Positions 12,708 to 23,940 of a DNA stretch of 64,000 nucleotides are shown in pieces; position 1 is the stretch's first letter, and each line of letters opens with the position of its first letter. Source of the DNA: Akebia trifoliata (lineage: Eukaryota > Streptophyta > Magnoliopsida > Ranunculales > Lardizabalaceae); assembly GCA_017979445.1 (NCBI GenBank), contig CM030705.1, positions 11,942,679-12,006,678 on the forward strand, given 5' to 3'. A model generated the notes under the pieces. The model searched no databases and was not told the origin of the DNA. It saw only the letters and a list, made by a program, of their open reading frames with translations. The position numbers were made by a program, and so were the translations under genes.

Positions 12708-13730
12708 CTATATGGTTTAGTATGTTGTGTGGTCTATAAATGGTTCTCTAACTATATGTACTCGAATAAATTAACAATAAATAGTTTGTTCTTTGTGTTC
12801 AAAGGTACAATAATGGGTCAAAATTGTCGACCGTTTGAAAATTAAATGATAGATAAGGAAAATTCAATATTCTAATTGCTTAAGATGATAATGTCAGCCA
12901 CATATAATAGGCACTCAATGAATCCCTTTTAAGTAGTTATTTAAGAAAAATGTGTGCAATCAATTCTTAGCAATATTACTTTTAGATCCTTTGATCATGG
13001 GGTTCCTCTAAGAGAAAGAAGAGAGGAATATACCATTATTTGGTGTATTCTTTACAAATAAAAGTTGGTATTATAATTAAGATGTCTTTAACGCAATTTC
13101 ATGCTTAGCGGGCACGCGGGGGAGGGGGACAATCTCATATAAATATGATTTTAAAAGTTAACCCCCCCCCCCCCCTGCCCCCCGTTTCTCAAAGATAAAA
13201 AAAAAAAACCACTCTCAACTTAGCTCTGCTATGTCACTAAGAACCTTTGATTTTTTTTTTTTTTTTTTTCTTTATCAAAAATCAATCACATTCAAGCTTT
13301 TCAGCTACTACTTAAACCTTAGCTTCAATCCAACATCTTCTATTTCGCCTTAATCCCTTATAAGCACATGATCATGAATCCCACAAAATCAAGTCCTTGG
13401 AAGTAGTTAGTTAAAGAAATGGTTCGGTTAATGTGTGCCCTAGGGGCACTTGTTAAGATGCATTTAAAACACATTGGAAATAAGCATTTGAGGGTATTTT
13501 TGGTATGAAATTGTTTTGGAGGTATTTTAGGTGTATTTAATGCTTTTTAATGTGTAAGGGCACAAGTTACCAACACCCATTAAGAAAAAGTAAGCAAATT
13601 CTTGTCTAAATTACTCTTAGGTCTACAATAATTCGAAGGGCCCTCCTTGATCACGAAGATTCCTCAAAAAACATAAAGAAAAAAAGAATACGTAAAAGAA
13701 TTAATGTCTTCCTTGTTTAGGTTATTATCT
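11400..13730. other. Gene-free stretch with microsatellites
   Basis: No gene-like reading frame or recognised mobile element was seen here. It contains a (GA)n tract at about 12672-12702 and a G-rich/C-rich pair at 13120-13184 (14 consecutive C at 13162-13175). Short A and T runs are scattered through the rest. Some of it may be old repeat sequence too diverged to name. Confidence 0.5.
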
Positions 13731-13739
13731 TTAAATAAA

Positions 13740-13911
13740 TAATCGTGATTTTCTAAATCAGAGTATTTTCACTCGGTTTGACGTGATAAAGGCACAGAAC
13801 CGTTGATCATTTTCTTCGGGAGTCTTCGGGATACACAAGAAAAAAATCAACAATTCTGTGCCCTTGCCACATCGACGGATTGAATATGCTCGAGTCAAAA
13901 ATTCATTAGCC
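13740..13911. mobile_element. Family A foldback MITE, copy A1
   Basis: This is a 172-bp inverted-repeat element flanked by perfect 9-bp duplications TTAAATAAA (13731-13739 and 13912-13920). The arms pair around a central segment with GATCATTTTCTTCGGG facing AAGAAAAAAATCAAC. The arm sequence (GGCACAGAA...TTCTGTGCC) differs from other A copies apart from the centre. A 9-bp duplication is the Mutator-superfamily signature. Confidence 0.75.
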
Positions 13912-14691
13912 TTAAATAAAAGTTGGTGCAGCAATACAAATTATCAGATAAAGCATCTCACTCGAGATTTTGAAAATGCACTCATGAATTTGAAAATGGC
14001 CGCAGCATCGTTCATGTTGTGGTAGCAAGAAAATCAAGGTGATTTCTCCCTCACACTTAACTCATCTGAGATTCGAGATGAATCGGATGAGTTAATGAAA
14101 CTTGACCAGACTTTCATATTTTTCATAAAATAATTTCATTATTGTATTTATCTAATAGATATATAATCTTGTCATTGAGCAACTTAAAATTTACCTTATC
14201 TATTTGAACCAAATTATATATTTTAATTAATAATTCAGAAAATTATCAAAAAAGTTGATTACTAAAAAAAAAAAAAAACATTTATAAGCTAAAATGCTGG
14301 ATTGTGAATTGAATTGCCCATTATCTTCTAAAATCCTAAGTCGTCTGACTGTCAAGTGTTTTAAATCATTAAAAAAAAAAAAATAGAATCTGTTTGTAAC
14401 TTATAATTTTTTAAAAATAATTTTAAATCGGCTTAAATGGTTTATCTCGTTCAAGATGACTCAGACCACCGAGTTTTAAAACCGTGAATTCTCACTTGAC
14501 TCAACTCAACTAGAAGAAACTGCAGATCAAAACATCCAAAAGCCGCTCAAAAATCTACCAAAACAAACAAACCATATAAAATACAAGAAAATTATGCAAC
14601 TCTATACGGAGAAGAGACATACGGCGCACGATAGCAAACCCAATTACAGATACACTAAAGTAAGCCGAACGATCACGATTCCACTGTGTTG

Positions 14692-15669
14692 CTAGAACGA
14701 GTTCATCTCGAGAAGATAACTCGGTCTCTTCAGCAGAGCTTCGACAACTCCCCCAAACCCCTCTCCAAACGCCCCAACAGCAAAACCCTTGTCCTCCATT
14801 TGTTCCTCTCTCTCTGTCCTCGCTGTCTCGAGCCCATCATCTGTGGGCCTAACCACAACCAAGGTCGCACCATTCACACGAACCCCATCACCACCAAGTT
14901 CGAGCCGTGGTTCGTGTCTCATCCTCATCCGTACAGCTGGCACTGTTGTCCTGTTCTTCCACCCCACCGTGCTAACATGCGCCTCTCCATCTTCTTCTCT
15001 GAACTCACTCAACTCCTCCTTATCCATCACCACTGTACCTTCACCTTCTCTGTCTCTAAGAATCAAATTCTCTATCTCTCTGTGCTCTCGAATCACTTCT
15101 TTTAACAAATAATGCCTCGCTGAAGCAGCAATTAAAGCGCTTATCGTCCACACAACTCTCAATTTCAAACCTCCATTGAAATCGATCTCATCTCCATCTC
15201 CAACATCTTGATCTCCATCTTCGATTGTACGGATCACGAGGATCACACAACTCTTCAAAGTTTTCCCGAACTCAGCTCTCCATCTTAGAATCGTTCCTTT
15301 TTCTAATCTTAGATCTCCTGAAGGTAATTCGATTTCTAGCCGTCTGATCTTCTCGAATCCACGAAGGATTTCGGTTGGTGAGTTGCGAATTCGAGGATGG
15401 ATCGAGAATCGTTTCGGAGAAATGAGATCTTGTAAAGATTGAAGTATCGATCTGAGGAGATGTAGTAGAAACCAATCTCCAGTTTCGGTGGAGATCACGC
15501 AGTCGACTTTCACGAGTAGGTTATCGGCTTGTGGAACGAGCGCGTTGAATCGCTTTGACACGGCTCGGCAGCGAGCTAGGGTTTTGATGTCAGATAATTG
15601 GTTGAAAATGATGAGTACGAGAGGGTCTGGGATCCGATCGAAGGCGTCTGCCTCGTGAATTTGATGCAT
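14692..15669 (-). CDS. F-box protein, AUF/At5g46170-like
   Basis: Intronless gene for a 325-residue F-box protein. F-box proteins are substrate receptors of SCF (SKP1-CUL1-F-box) ubiquitin ligases. The F-box is at about residues 8-50 (FDRIPDPLVLIIFNQLSDIK, then RCRAVSKRFNALVPQ). The rest matches the plant-specific AUF1/At5g46170/At4g18380 group as I remember it: LRGFEKIRRLEIELPSG, WRAEFGKTLKSCVIL, LRVVWTISALIAASARHYLL, VPAVRMRMRHEP and GATLVVVRP. No leucine-rich or kelch repeats are visible. Family members are usually 370-400 residues, so this one is a little short. The ATG at 15669 is the only in-frame Met before the F-box and gives the usual short leader. The gene is more GC-rich than its surroundings. 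The substrate is unknown; auxin-linked roles are described for AUF1 only. Confidence 0.9.
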   Translation of the reverse strand: MHQIHEADAFDRIPDPLVLIIFNQLSDIKTLARCRAVSKRFNALVPQADNLLVKVDCVISTETGDWFLLHLLRSILQSLQDLISPKRFSIHPRIRNSPTEILRGFEKIRRLEIELPSGDLRLEKGTILRWRAEFGKTLKSCVILVIRTIEDGDQDVGDGDEIDFNGGLKLRVVWTISALIAASARHYLLKEVIREHREIENLILRDREGEGTVVMDKEELSEFREEDGEAHVSTVGWKNRTTVPAVRMRMRHEPRLELGGDGVRVNGATLVVVRPTDDGLETARTEREEQMEDKGFAVGAFGEGFGGVVEALLKRPSYLLEMNSF

Positions 15670-15783
15670 ATTTCGCCACTAAATTTGGAAAATCGTATAG
15701 AAGCTCTGCTAAATTTAGCGGAATTAAGGAGGAGAGAAGATATGTTAAAGAAAGAAACTTTTAAGGCTGATTTTGACCGTTGA

Positions 15784-16732
15784 CAGGAAAAAGCCGAACC
15801 AAACCGAAGCGAACCGAATCACGCGTTCTCAAATTCCGGCTCAAATTTTATTGGGCGGTTCAAAAATATTTGAATAAACAGGTTTATAGTCTTCAAGTTA
15901 GTCTGTAGATTATTTTCCTCTAGATTTGAGTTGATTAGTATTTTTCTGGAAATCTAAGTATCATCTCAAGGATTGTTGTGCCTGTGATCGCAAATTTGTC
16001 CAATCTTAGCCGTCTAATATGTTATAGGAAAGATAAAAGTGTCCAACGTGGACTGGACGTTTTTCAAAGAAAGCAACAGGACAAACGAGAGATCCGGTTT
16101 CGGCCAGGGTTTCATTTAAGATATAACTTTTATTTGCACACCAACTTTTACTTATAATATAATAATTGTATCAAATTAAATGATTTTACATAAAATGTAA
16201 CTTATCATTTTTTTTATTTTTTCACTATTGCACTCCATTTTTCTTCTTCTCTTAGAAAACCATTGAATCCTTTTTCTTTACTTGTATGAATTGACTTAAA
16301 ACCCCTGGACCTTTTTTAAGGTGCTAACTAGCTTAGTTGGTAAGTCTATGTGTGATGGTTCCATCGACTTCCTGTCATCACTAAGTTATTGATCCCATTA
16401 AAAATAGGTTTATTAACAAAAATAAAAATAAAAACCCTTGTTTTTTTTATTATCCAAAATTCTATATGCTCTTTGAAGGATATAAGAGATCGAATCTTAA
16501 GGTTGGAGACAATTGTAGAGTTTGATGATATTGGTCTTCGGAAGGAAAATCAAGAGTTATTTACTAGAGGTTGAAATGAGAGCATTCGGGTCATTTACTT
16601 GCATATAAGATAAATCTAAAGAGATGGTCAGTTTGAAAAGGGTATCTCAAATATTTACTAAAATGTGGAGGGGGTATGTCTAGATCACCCAATAAGAATA
16701 AAAAAAATGATCTCTCGACCTAGTCTCTCATA
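15784..16732. other. Intergenic, upstream of the F-box gene
   Basis: No gene was recognised. The first part is the presumed F-box promoter, where no canonical TATA box was identified. Near 16330-16395 there is a tRNA-like stretch (TAGCTTAGTTGGTAAGTC, then TTATTGATCCC) that may be a decayed SINE head. The small open frame at 16389-16574 resembles nothing I know. Confidence 0.45.
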
Positions 16733-16895
16733 CTTTTTTTTTTTGTTATTCGACTAGTGGAATCGGGTGAGCTAAGGTCTCGACCAAGGCATATCTGTCC
16801 CTCCCCCAAGCACGTGCAATGCCCACACATCACACGCACTAAATAAGTGAGGGTACGCCCTCTTGGGTGGCCTCGAGGACCACTTCTCAAACTAT
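16733..16895 (-). mobile_element. SINE, truncated copy of the family at 22.4, 24.6 and 25.2 kb
   Basis: A minus-strand SINE body begins (3' end) with a T run followed by GTTATTCGACTAGTGG and continues through AAGCACGTGCAATGCCC and GAGGGTACGCCCTC. This parallels the full-length SINEs further on. It stops before the tRNA-like 5' head, so it is 5' truncated. Confidence 0.7.
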
Positions 16896-17253
16896 GCTAT
16901 TTTATAATATATTGTAAAGTCGATACAATTTACAATTTTGCCGATTATTTCTCCATTTTAGAAAGATACTTAAATTGTTTAGTAGAGTTTGGATTTTAGT
17001 TTTGTATAAAAGGGCTTCACATGAGTAACCTTTAAAATCTAGAGGGGAAACATGACGGATACTAACCAAGGATTATGTCTTATTAGGTCAATAAAGATGT
17101 ACAAAGCAATTTTGACATATTATAGATGATTTAAGAATGTTCATTAAAGATCAATTACAAGTTTAGTTAGTAAACAAATTGAAGTTGAAGGTTCTAAAAA
17201 AACGAGAGGAAGACATCAAAGAATGTGAATGAAGATATTAAAAGAAAAATGTT

Positions 17254-17412
17254 GAAGTAATATTAAAATTGACATCAATTCTCACGTTATCAACAAAGAT
17301 GTATGTACATAACCATAAATGCTTTCATCGAGATACAAGTGAAAAGCATCTATGGCTACGTTGCACCTCCACATCAGCAATGTGAAATTCAATGTCAATT
17401 TTAATGTAACTC
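17254..17412. mobile_element. Family A foldback MITE, copy A2 (ends approximate)
   Basis: Long inverted repeat: ATTAAAATTGACATC on the left and the complementary GTCAATTTTAAT on the right. The family core TAAATGCTTTCATCGAGATA lies opposite AAAAGCATCTATGG. The outer ends and target duplication could not be fixed. An alternative right end is the GACTC near 17429. Confidence 0.6.
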
Positions 17413-17717
17413 GAGCACAAGTGCACGACTCTTCTACGAACCAAGAAGGAAAATGAAGGAGACGTGTTGCCCAAGTTGTACTTAGCTTAAATTGACGTTA
17501 TAACTAAATAGCTGCTTTGCCATATCAGGCAAAACTAAGTATGCTTATAAGGGAGGCCCCACCACCACTAACATATGGATTTAATGTTTGATTTGGTGGG
17601 CCACATACAAGAGTTTCGGGGCAACAACCTATTTGAATCTATGACGCGGTTTGGTTATTTTGTTTTTGTTTCTCCTCCTGAGTAGTTTAAAAGCTTGACT
17701 TCTATAAATTTTATGAG

Positions 17718-17720
<3 letters not shown>

Positions 17721-17752
<32 letters not shown>
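17721..17752. repeat. (TA)n microsatellite
   Basis: Uninterrupted alternating A/T dinucleotides. Confidence 0.9.
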
Positions 17753-17755
<3 letters not shown>

Positions 17756-17990
17756 ATGTTAAATTATTTAGAAGATGGCACGCTATACATATATTTAATG
17801 CTATCATAGGAATTGTACTTATCTCTTACAAATAAATTCAAATACGTTTCTAAAATTCCAACATTTTGGAGTGTCCGAATAATCTTTGATGTAGTCAATG
17901 GGGAGCCAGGATTTTGCCCACACATGGGGGTTGTTAAGAGTAAATTTTATTTATTTTAGGGGGGGCGGTAAGTAAGAGTGATTTTTATTG

Positions 17991-18160
17991 GATTAATGCT
18001 GGAGTGACCTCAGTGAGAGACATCTTGACGTGGTGGCATGCGTATGCTCGTAGATGCGATTTCTCTAAGATACGAGTAAAACATATCTATCGACATACGT
18101 GCACCATTACATCAAAAAGTCCCTCATGTGTTCCCCACTGAGGTCGGTCTAGCACAATTC
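17991..18160. mobile_element. Family A foldback MITE, copy A3
   Basis: This is a 170-bp element with ends GATTAATGCTGGAGTGACCT and (reverse complement) GAATTGTGCTAGACCGACCT. It is flanked by 9-bp duplications TTTTTATTG and TTTTTGTTG (8 of 9 identical). The core contains GTAGATGCGATTTCTC facing GTAAAACATATCTA. Confidence 0.75.
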
Positions 18161-18190
18161 TTTTTGTTGTTATTGTTGTATATATGTGTA

Positions 18191-18410
18191 GGCAATAGTG
18201 ACGGATTTTTTTAATATGTCGTTATTATCCGTCACAATGACTCATAAATCCTTAAGATTTTAAAAATTCTTGTAGGGGCATTGAGTGCAATCTTCGAGGG
18301 GGCAATAGTGACGGATTGCTTTTATCCATTACTGTTATCCGTTGCACTAGTTCATAAATCCTTAAGATTTTGAAAATTCTTATAGGGACATTGAATGCGA
18401 TCTTGGAGAC
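18191..18410. repeat. Tandem duplication, ~110-bp unit
   Basis: Two adjacent copies begin GGCAATAGTGACGGATT at 18191 and 18301. Both continue through CATAAATCCTTAAGATTTT, with moderate divergence. No function is apparent; the AGTGACGGAT word recalls internal repeats of DNA transposons, but that is weak. Confidence 0.75.
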
Positions 18411-18529
18411 TCGTACTTTAGAGATCCCATTCTCTAATTGGACCACATGGTAAATTAATTCCCACAACTTCTCTCTCACAGGCCTTGTTTTCAAAATTAA
18501 CCCTTAATTAATTAATATTAATAATTAAT

Positions 18530-18720
18530 AGAGACCGGCTAGTTGCACACCAAGCAGTACAAATTGCACTCTCACTTACAAATTCCCCTTTGCACTTCAT
18601 TTGGATGATTCCACTTAAAAAATAATAGCAAAATATTGCACTCCTTTTCTTCTTCTTCTTCCCCATTTTTAATATTAGAGTGCAACCAACAACTAGTGGG
18701 GTGCAACTAATTGATCCCTA
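18530..18720. mobile_element. MITE with CTAGTTGCAC ends
   Basis: The left end GACCGGCTAGTTGCACACC is an inverted match of the right end, whose reverse complement is GATCAATTAGTTGCACCCC. The flanks both read ATTAATA-like sequence, a possible target duplication. A related end (GAGACCAACTAGTTGC) occurs at about 47627. Confidence 0.5.
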
Positions 18721-19199
18721 ATTAATAACAATATACAGTAACTCTATACGTGTCCAAATTGTTTTAATTTAGTTTTAAAGTTTATTTCCATACCTCTCTA
18801 CACTTTTATAAATATTTAACTTACCTTTGTACATTTTTACAGATCAAATGCCCCTTATCTTTCTTCTCTAATTGATTAATGACCTAAATGCACTTATCTT
18901 TAAACTATGGAAAAAATTTGTTTTTTTTTTTTTCCCCCAAAATCTGTCAAAGTGAAAAAAACAAATAAAAATAAATCAACCTTACTATTAAACTAGATTC
19001 TATCTACTAGAACCTTTAAAAAAATGCTTTCCCACATGAAAATTAAGAAAAATAATTTTCCTTGAAAAATACAAGTTTTATATATTTTCCTTGGAATTCA
19101 ATTTTCATCTTGTACTAGATAGAAAATGGATCCTCATCCCACCTGCAAATGTTATTCTCAGTCACTTGCCCCAATTCCAAAATAAAAGAAATTATAGTT

Positions 19200-20090
19200 T
19201 TCAAACTTGACTTATATGATCATCAAGTAAAGTCAAACCAACTACTAACGAATCAACTCAACTAAAAATACATTAAATTTATAAATATTCAAAATTTTAT
19301 TTTCTTCAACATTAAAGTCCCAAGTATAAGAATTTTTTTTAGAAAATCGAAGATGATAGATTTTGGCAAGAAACTCAAAAACATCATTTTTATATTCCCC
19401 AAAGTTTATCCAACTTTTTTACAAATTTTTTTCTCGAATTTATCCGAATTGAATATCCTTTGAATAATTAAAAAATTCGAACATTGTTACTATTTTTCTT
19501 GAGAGTGAATATCGGTTGAAGGTGAGGGTTCTTAAGTCATTGCATTAGTTTGGGGAGAGCAAGGCCTATGGATGCATGCCATCAATTTGAATAACACATG
19601 GGATATCTCTAATATCCATCAAAATGTGGGGGGCTAAATCACCATTTTTTTTTTTAAAGTTCTTGTGAGGGATGCAAACATAGGCTTATCTCCAATATTG
19701 ATCAAAACGTGAGGGTTTAAATAATCAATTTTCACCCCTAAAAAATTGGATAAAAGTTGAAAGTGAGGGTCCTTATGTCATTTTCCATGAGTCCTTATAA
19801 AAAAATTCAGATTTGGTAATTATTCTTTAGTGATTCAATTTGGTTAATTAGGATAAGTTCAGAAAATTTTTGTTTAAAAATGGGAGACTTTTTGAAAAAT
19901 ATGCAAATGGTGTTTTCAGATTTCTTAATAGGAAACATGATCTTCAACGTCCCTCAAATTAATTTTTTTATTTTAAATTTGAATGTCGAAGAAAATAAAA
20001 TTTTGAGGGTGAAGGGTAAATTTTTTAACATATTTAATGATTAATTGAAAATCATGGAGTAATTCATTGATTCGTCAATTTAATGGGTTA
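19200..20090. repeat. Diverged inverted-repeat region
   Basis: The segment around 19286 (CAAAATTTTATTTTCTTCAA) recurs in reverse orientation around 20003 (GAAGAAAATAAAATTTTGAG). A forward relative of the right arm lies at 42350-42380. Within the region GGATGCATGCCATCA (19571) recurs as GGATGCATGTCATCA (20181). This fits an old foldback element with decayed ends. No coding capacity was seen. Confidence 0.4.
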
Positions 20091-20634
20091 ATCTCTAATT
20101 TAGAGAAGTTTACAAAATTTTGAATAGGTTCAATTCTTTTTTGGTAGTATGGTACGAATACGAGAAGATCGAGGCCTAGGATGCATGTCATCATTTTGAA
20201 AAACACGAAGGTCTCTCTAATATCGATACAAAATGAGGGGAGCTAAATCACCTTGTTTTTTTTTCTTTATTTTTTAGAGCTACTATTGGCACACCAAAAT
20301 CTACTCACACCTCAATTTCTTAAATTATTTATCACACCCCAAGTAAAGATTAAAACATACCATTGAAACGTTACAGAGGTTTGGCCCAAACCTCAAATTA
20401 TTATCTCAACATTATAATACTTTTTCAAACTACTCACACCTCAATCTTTGGGTGATTTTTTATTTCACTTGACAGATTTTTAAAAGAAAATCAAGATTAT
20501 TTTTCATAGTTTAAAGATAAGGGTATTTGGGTCATTAATCTATTAGAAAAGAAAGATAAGCGGCATTGGATCAATTAAAATATAAAGGGATAACTTAAAT
20601 ATTTATAAAAGTGTGGAGGGGTAAGGAGATCGCA

Positions 20635-20773
20635 CATCCTGACGTGAAAGTGTATAGGAACTATAGATGCTTTTCCTTGAGATATGCGTGCAAAAGCATC
20701 TATGATTCCTATTCACTTTCACGTCAAGATGTGAGATATGAGATTCAAGCTTGAGGTCACTCTAACACGACTC
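20635..20773. mobile_element. Family A foldback MITE, copy A4, left arm shortened
   Basis: The right end CTAACACGACTC and the core ATAGATGCTTTTCCTTG facing AAAAGCATCTATGATTCC are typical of the family. The inner arms (CCTGACGTGAAAGTG) pair well, but the outermost ~40 bp of the left arm is missing, so no target duplication can be read. Confidence 0.7.
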
Positions 20774-20810
20774 TTAATGGATTGAGGATTAATTTTAGTA
20801 AAAAAGGTAA

Positions 20811-20954
20811 GAATAATGCTGAAGTGATCTCAAGATTGAACCTCACATCACACAACCTAATGTGTAAGTGCAAGTGTATGGGAACCATAGATGCTTTCTC
20901 TCGACATAGATGTGTGAGATGAGGTCTAATCTTGAGGTCACTCTAACACGACTC
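20811..20954. mobile_element. Family A foldback MITE, copy A5
   Basis: 144 bp, with ends GAATAATGCTGAAGTGATCT and (reverse complement) GAGTCGTGTTAGAGTGACCT. The 9-bp flanks AAAAGGTAA and AAAAACTAA agree at 7 of 9. The right half of the core is shortened relative to other copies. Confidence 0.7.
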
Positions 20955-20969
20955 AAAAACTAAATAAAA

Positions 20970-21151
20970 AACTAATGATAAAATGATGCATTAAAATTAA
21001 TGCGGTCTGTATTTGGTTGATGTGACAAGTGCATAGAATTGTAGATCTTTTTCTTGTGTATTATGTAGAAAAAAATCTATTGTTTTGTGCATTTGTCACG
21101 TCTACCACATACATACCGCGTCAATTTTAATGCATTATTTTATAATGACTC
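20970..21151. mobile_element. Family A foldback MITE, copy A6
   Basis: 182 bp, flanked by TAAATAAAA and AAAATAAAA (8 of 9). The arms carry ATGCATTAAAATT and its complement, and GCGGTCTGTATTTGG facing CCACATACATACCGC. The centre is GTAGATCTTTTTCTTG facing AAAAAAATCTAT. Only 15 bp separate it from A5. Confidence 0.75.
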
Positions 21152-21221
21152 AAAATAAAAAATCATGTGTGAGTGACAAATCGTGGGGATTAATTTGCCA
21201 AATGGATCAATTGAGGAGTGG

Positions 21222-21337
21222 GGTCTCTAAATTGCAGGTCTCCAAAATCGCTCTCGCTTTCATATGGTCGTGAGATGGGGGACTCTAAATTGCAGGTCTC
21301 CAAAATCGCTCTCGCTTTCATATGGTCGTGAGATGGT
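21222..21337. repeat. Tandem duplication, 58-bp unit
   Basis: Two nearly identical adjacent copies of a 58-bp unit both contain CTCTAAATTGCAGGTC, AATCGCTCTCGCTTTC and GTCGTGAGATGG. The near identity implies a recent event. Confidence 0.9.
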
Positions 21338-21880
21338 GGCCTTGTCCCCGTCACGCTCATGCCTTCATATATACTATGCTTTTCTCTTATGAATTTTATG
21401 CATTAAATTTAGAAAAATTAAAGAAAAAAATATGTGATGGGGCGAGGTATAATTAGACTAAATTTGTACGTGGAGATGCTAATGTGGGAAAACATGTGTT
21501 ATTCTGTAGGATTGGTATTTAGCTGCCAAAACCACACCATAACAAGAATTATGGATTCAATCAAATCCGACCCCACAATATATATATATATTTATAGTTA
21601 ATGTTAATAATAATTTTTTTTTTCAATTTTATTATTATATCATGGCAGACCCAATCTGCAAAGAAAATTGGGTCAGATTGAATTCCCTTGACAACCTGAT
21701 CAAGATATTGGTGAAGGAGTGGGAGATTAAATAAGGCAAGTTGAGTGGTCATGATCACCCAATTGTTTGACTTTTTTAGCTTCATAATAAATAAATAAAT
21801 AAATGGAATAATGGAATGATAAATGGCCAATTCGTTTTAAATCATCAAAGAATTGCACACTGTTGGGGGTGGCGTTAGCA

Positions 21881-22143
21881 AAAGTTGGTGTGGCAATAGC
21901 AGCTCTAAAAAATAAAGAAGGGAAGTGATTGATCAACTATACAACCTGATTTTTGACCTAAAAAAATGGGTGGATTTTATTTTATTACTTTACTTAATTT
22001 AATCAGGTTGTTAAAGTTGGTGTGGCAATAGCAGCTCTCTAAAAAGAAGAAAAAGGGAAGTGATTGATCAACTATACAACCTGATTTTTGACCTCGAAAG
22101 GGGTGGGTCATATTTTATTAGTTTAGTCAATATAATCAGGTTG
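21881..22143. repeat. Tandem duplication, ~132-bp unit
   Basis: Two adjacent copies start AAAGTTGGTGTGGCAATAGC at 21881 and 22013. Both include GGGAAGTGATTGATCAAC and end in AATCAGGTTG. Each unit carries a solo family C end (GGCAATAGCAGCTCT) plus a small foldback bounded by ACAACCTGAT and ATCAGGTTG. Confidence 0.85.
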
Positions 22144-22358
22144 TGTGTTTGGGTGCAAGGCTATGTCTGACATTCCCAACATGAGTTCAATTGAGTTGGT
22201 CAATCCTTAGTTTTGTGGTTTTTTTGAGTTTGTATTTCTAATCCTTGTCCCTTGCCTTGGTTTGATGCTTAATAGAGTTGGGGACAAAAGAGTTAGATCC
22301 AAATGAGTTTTTCATCATCATATGTGCCTTCATAATTATTGGGGTATCTCAATTTTTT

Positions 22359-22611
22359 ATTTATTTATATTGTTTTTTGTTCACGTCGTATTCGAATTTA
22401 CGTCCGACTAGTGGGACCGGGTGAGCCAAGGGGATCAAGGCATATGCATTCCTCCCCTAGGCATGTGCAACGCCCCTACATCACACACACACACAAGGTA
22501 AGTGATGGTACACCCTCGCGGGTGGCCTCAATGAGCCATTGCTCATATTGGGGATCAAACACACTACCTACAAACTCTCACCGCTTATTGAGCCAACTCT
22601 TTGGGATTCAT
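22359..22611 (-). mobile_element. tRNA-derived SINE, full length
   Basis: Minus-strand SINE flanked by a perfect 15-bp duplication GTATCTCAATTTTTT (22344-22358 and 22612-22626). On the minus strand it has an A-box-like GTTGGCTCAATAAGCGG head, a B-box-like GTGTTTGATCCCCAA, and a body shared with the copies at 16.7, 24.6 and 25.2 kb. Confidence 0.88.
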
Positions 22612-23705
22612 GTATCTCAATTTTTTGTTATTCTCAACTTATTTATCTTATCTTTTATCTTGTATTAATTGGGGTTATGCTTTTTTTTTTTTTTTCCATC
22701 ATATATTTTTGAGAAAATTATTTAATGAACCTTGACAATGGATTTCTTTCTAAATATACATCTTCTAACTTTTAGACCGTAACTTCATAGCCCAGTTAGT
22801 AAAAAAATTCTTTCTTAATATCCCCTCACTTCCTTTCAATCATTGAGATCAACCATTCAAATTGTCTAGATCTACCACCTTTGAGCAATCGTTGAGACCA
22901 GCCATTGGACCTAAAAAATTTGAGTTTAACATTTTACAAATAGTGAGAGGGCATTAAATTTTTAGGTGCAAACTCTAATTGAATTGGTCATCTCAATGAT
23001 AAAAAATAGTGGGGCAAACATTTTCGATACTTTTATTATCTTTTAATCTTCTGTGAGTCGGAACTCTATTTGTTTATTTTTATGGATGTGTTTAGATCTG
23101 GCAAGGCCAATGAGACAAGTACTTAATTTTTTAACCTTAATTTCCTTTGATTTTCTATTTGGTGTCACCTAAATTTTTATGTTTATTATTATACAACATA
23201 AAAAACACTTCTCAAAATGAATTGTATATTCGAGATCGAGATTTCCTCCATAAACTCTTTTTATTTTATTTTATTTTTCTATTTTTTATTTTATAAGTTT
23301 TGGTAGGCAAGAGTATTAATAATTTGTGGGATGAGGGGGGAAAATGAGAATTGTAATATGTAGTCCATCCACATATGAGTCATATTCAGATTAGGTTAAT
23401 CTCAAACTTGGGCCCAAACATTCCAACCCTTTTAAGATGACCCCAAAAATACAAATAAGACATCAGGGATGGGCCTTAGATACAGCTCCAATCAATTTTG
23501 TATGAACCAATTGTATTTTCTTTAATGTATTTTACTGAAAAAAAAGATTGTTTTATTTTGTGGAAGTTTGCTTATTGTATTGATATTTACTTGATTCGGT
23601 TAGTATTTGTATCTTATTACATATGGTTTAAGATTGATTATTTCAACATGTGTTCTTAAAGGATTTTATATCATTATGTTTGTGCCTCGTATTTTTTGGT
23701 GGTCC

Positions 23706-23940
23706 TTTTTTTGTTTTTTTTTTTTTCTGGCTTATTGTGGGTATCTCCACGCACCCTTCAGGTGAGAATAATCCCACGGTCACACGCACTGCCCCCTCGG
23801 AAAATCCTACATGCAATTGGGTGAGTTGAGGGTCAACCGGACCCTAGAGGGTGGCCCCAAGGAATTCATAGCTTTGTAAGGTTTTAAACACTTGATCTAC
23901 CCTTCTCGAGGAGCTTATCAAGGCTCGACTTGCCACTAGG
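23706..23940 (-). mobile_element. Possible SINE of a second family
   Basis: A T-rich start (poly-A on the minus strand) is followed by TTATTGTGGGTATC. At the far end the minus strand gives a tRNA-like head (CTAGTGGCAAGTCGAG, later TAGATCAAGTGTTTAAAACC). GGTGGTC occurs on both sides as a possible short duplication. It differs from the main SINE family except in the tail region. Confidence 0.5.

Noticed and set aside
14686..15112. Open frames on the plus strand opposite the F-box gene
   Set aside because: They are antisense shadows of the GC-richer F-box coding region; their translations are low-complexity Ser/Pro/Leu.
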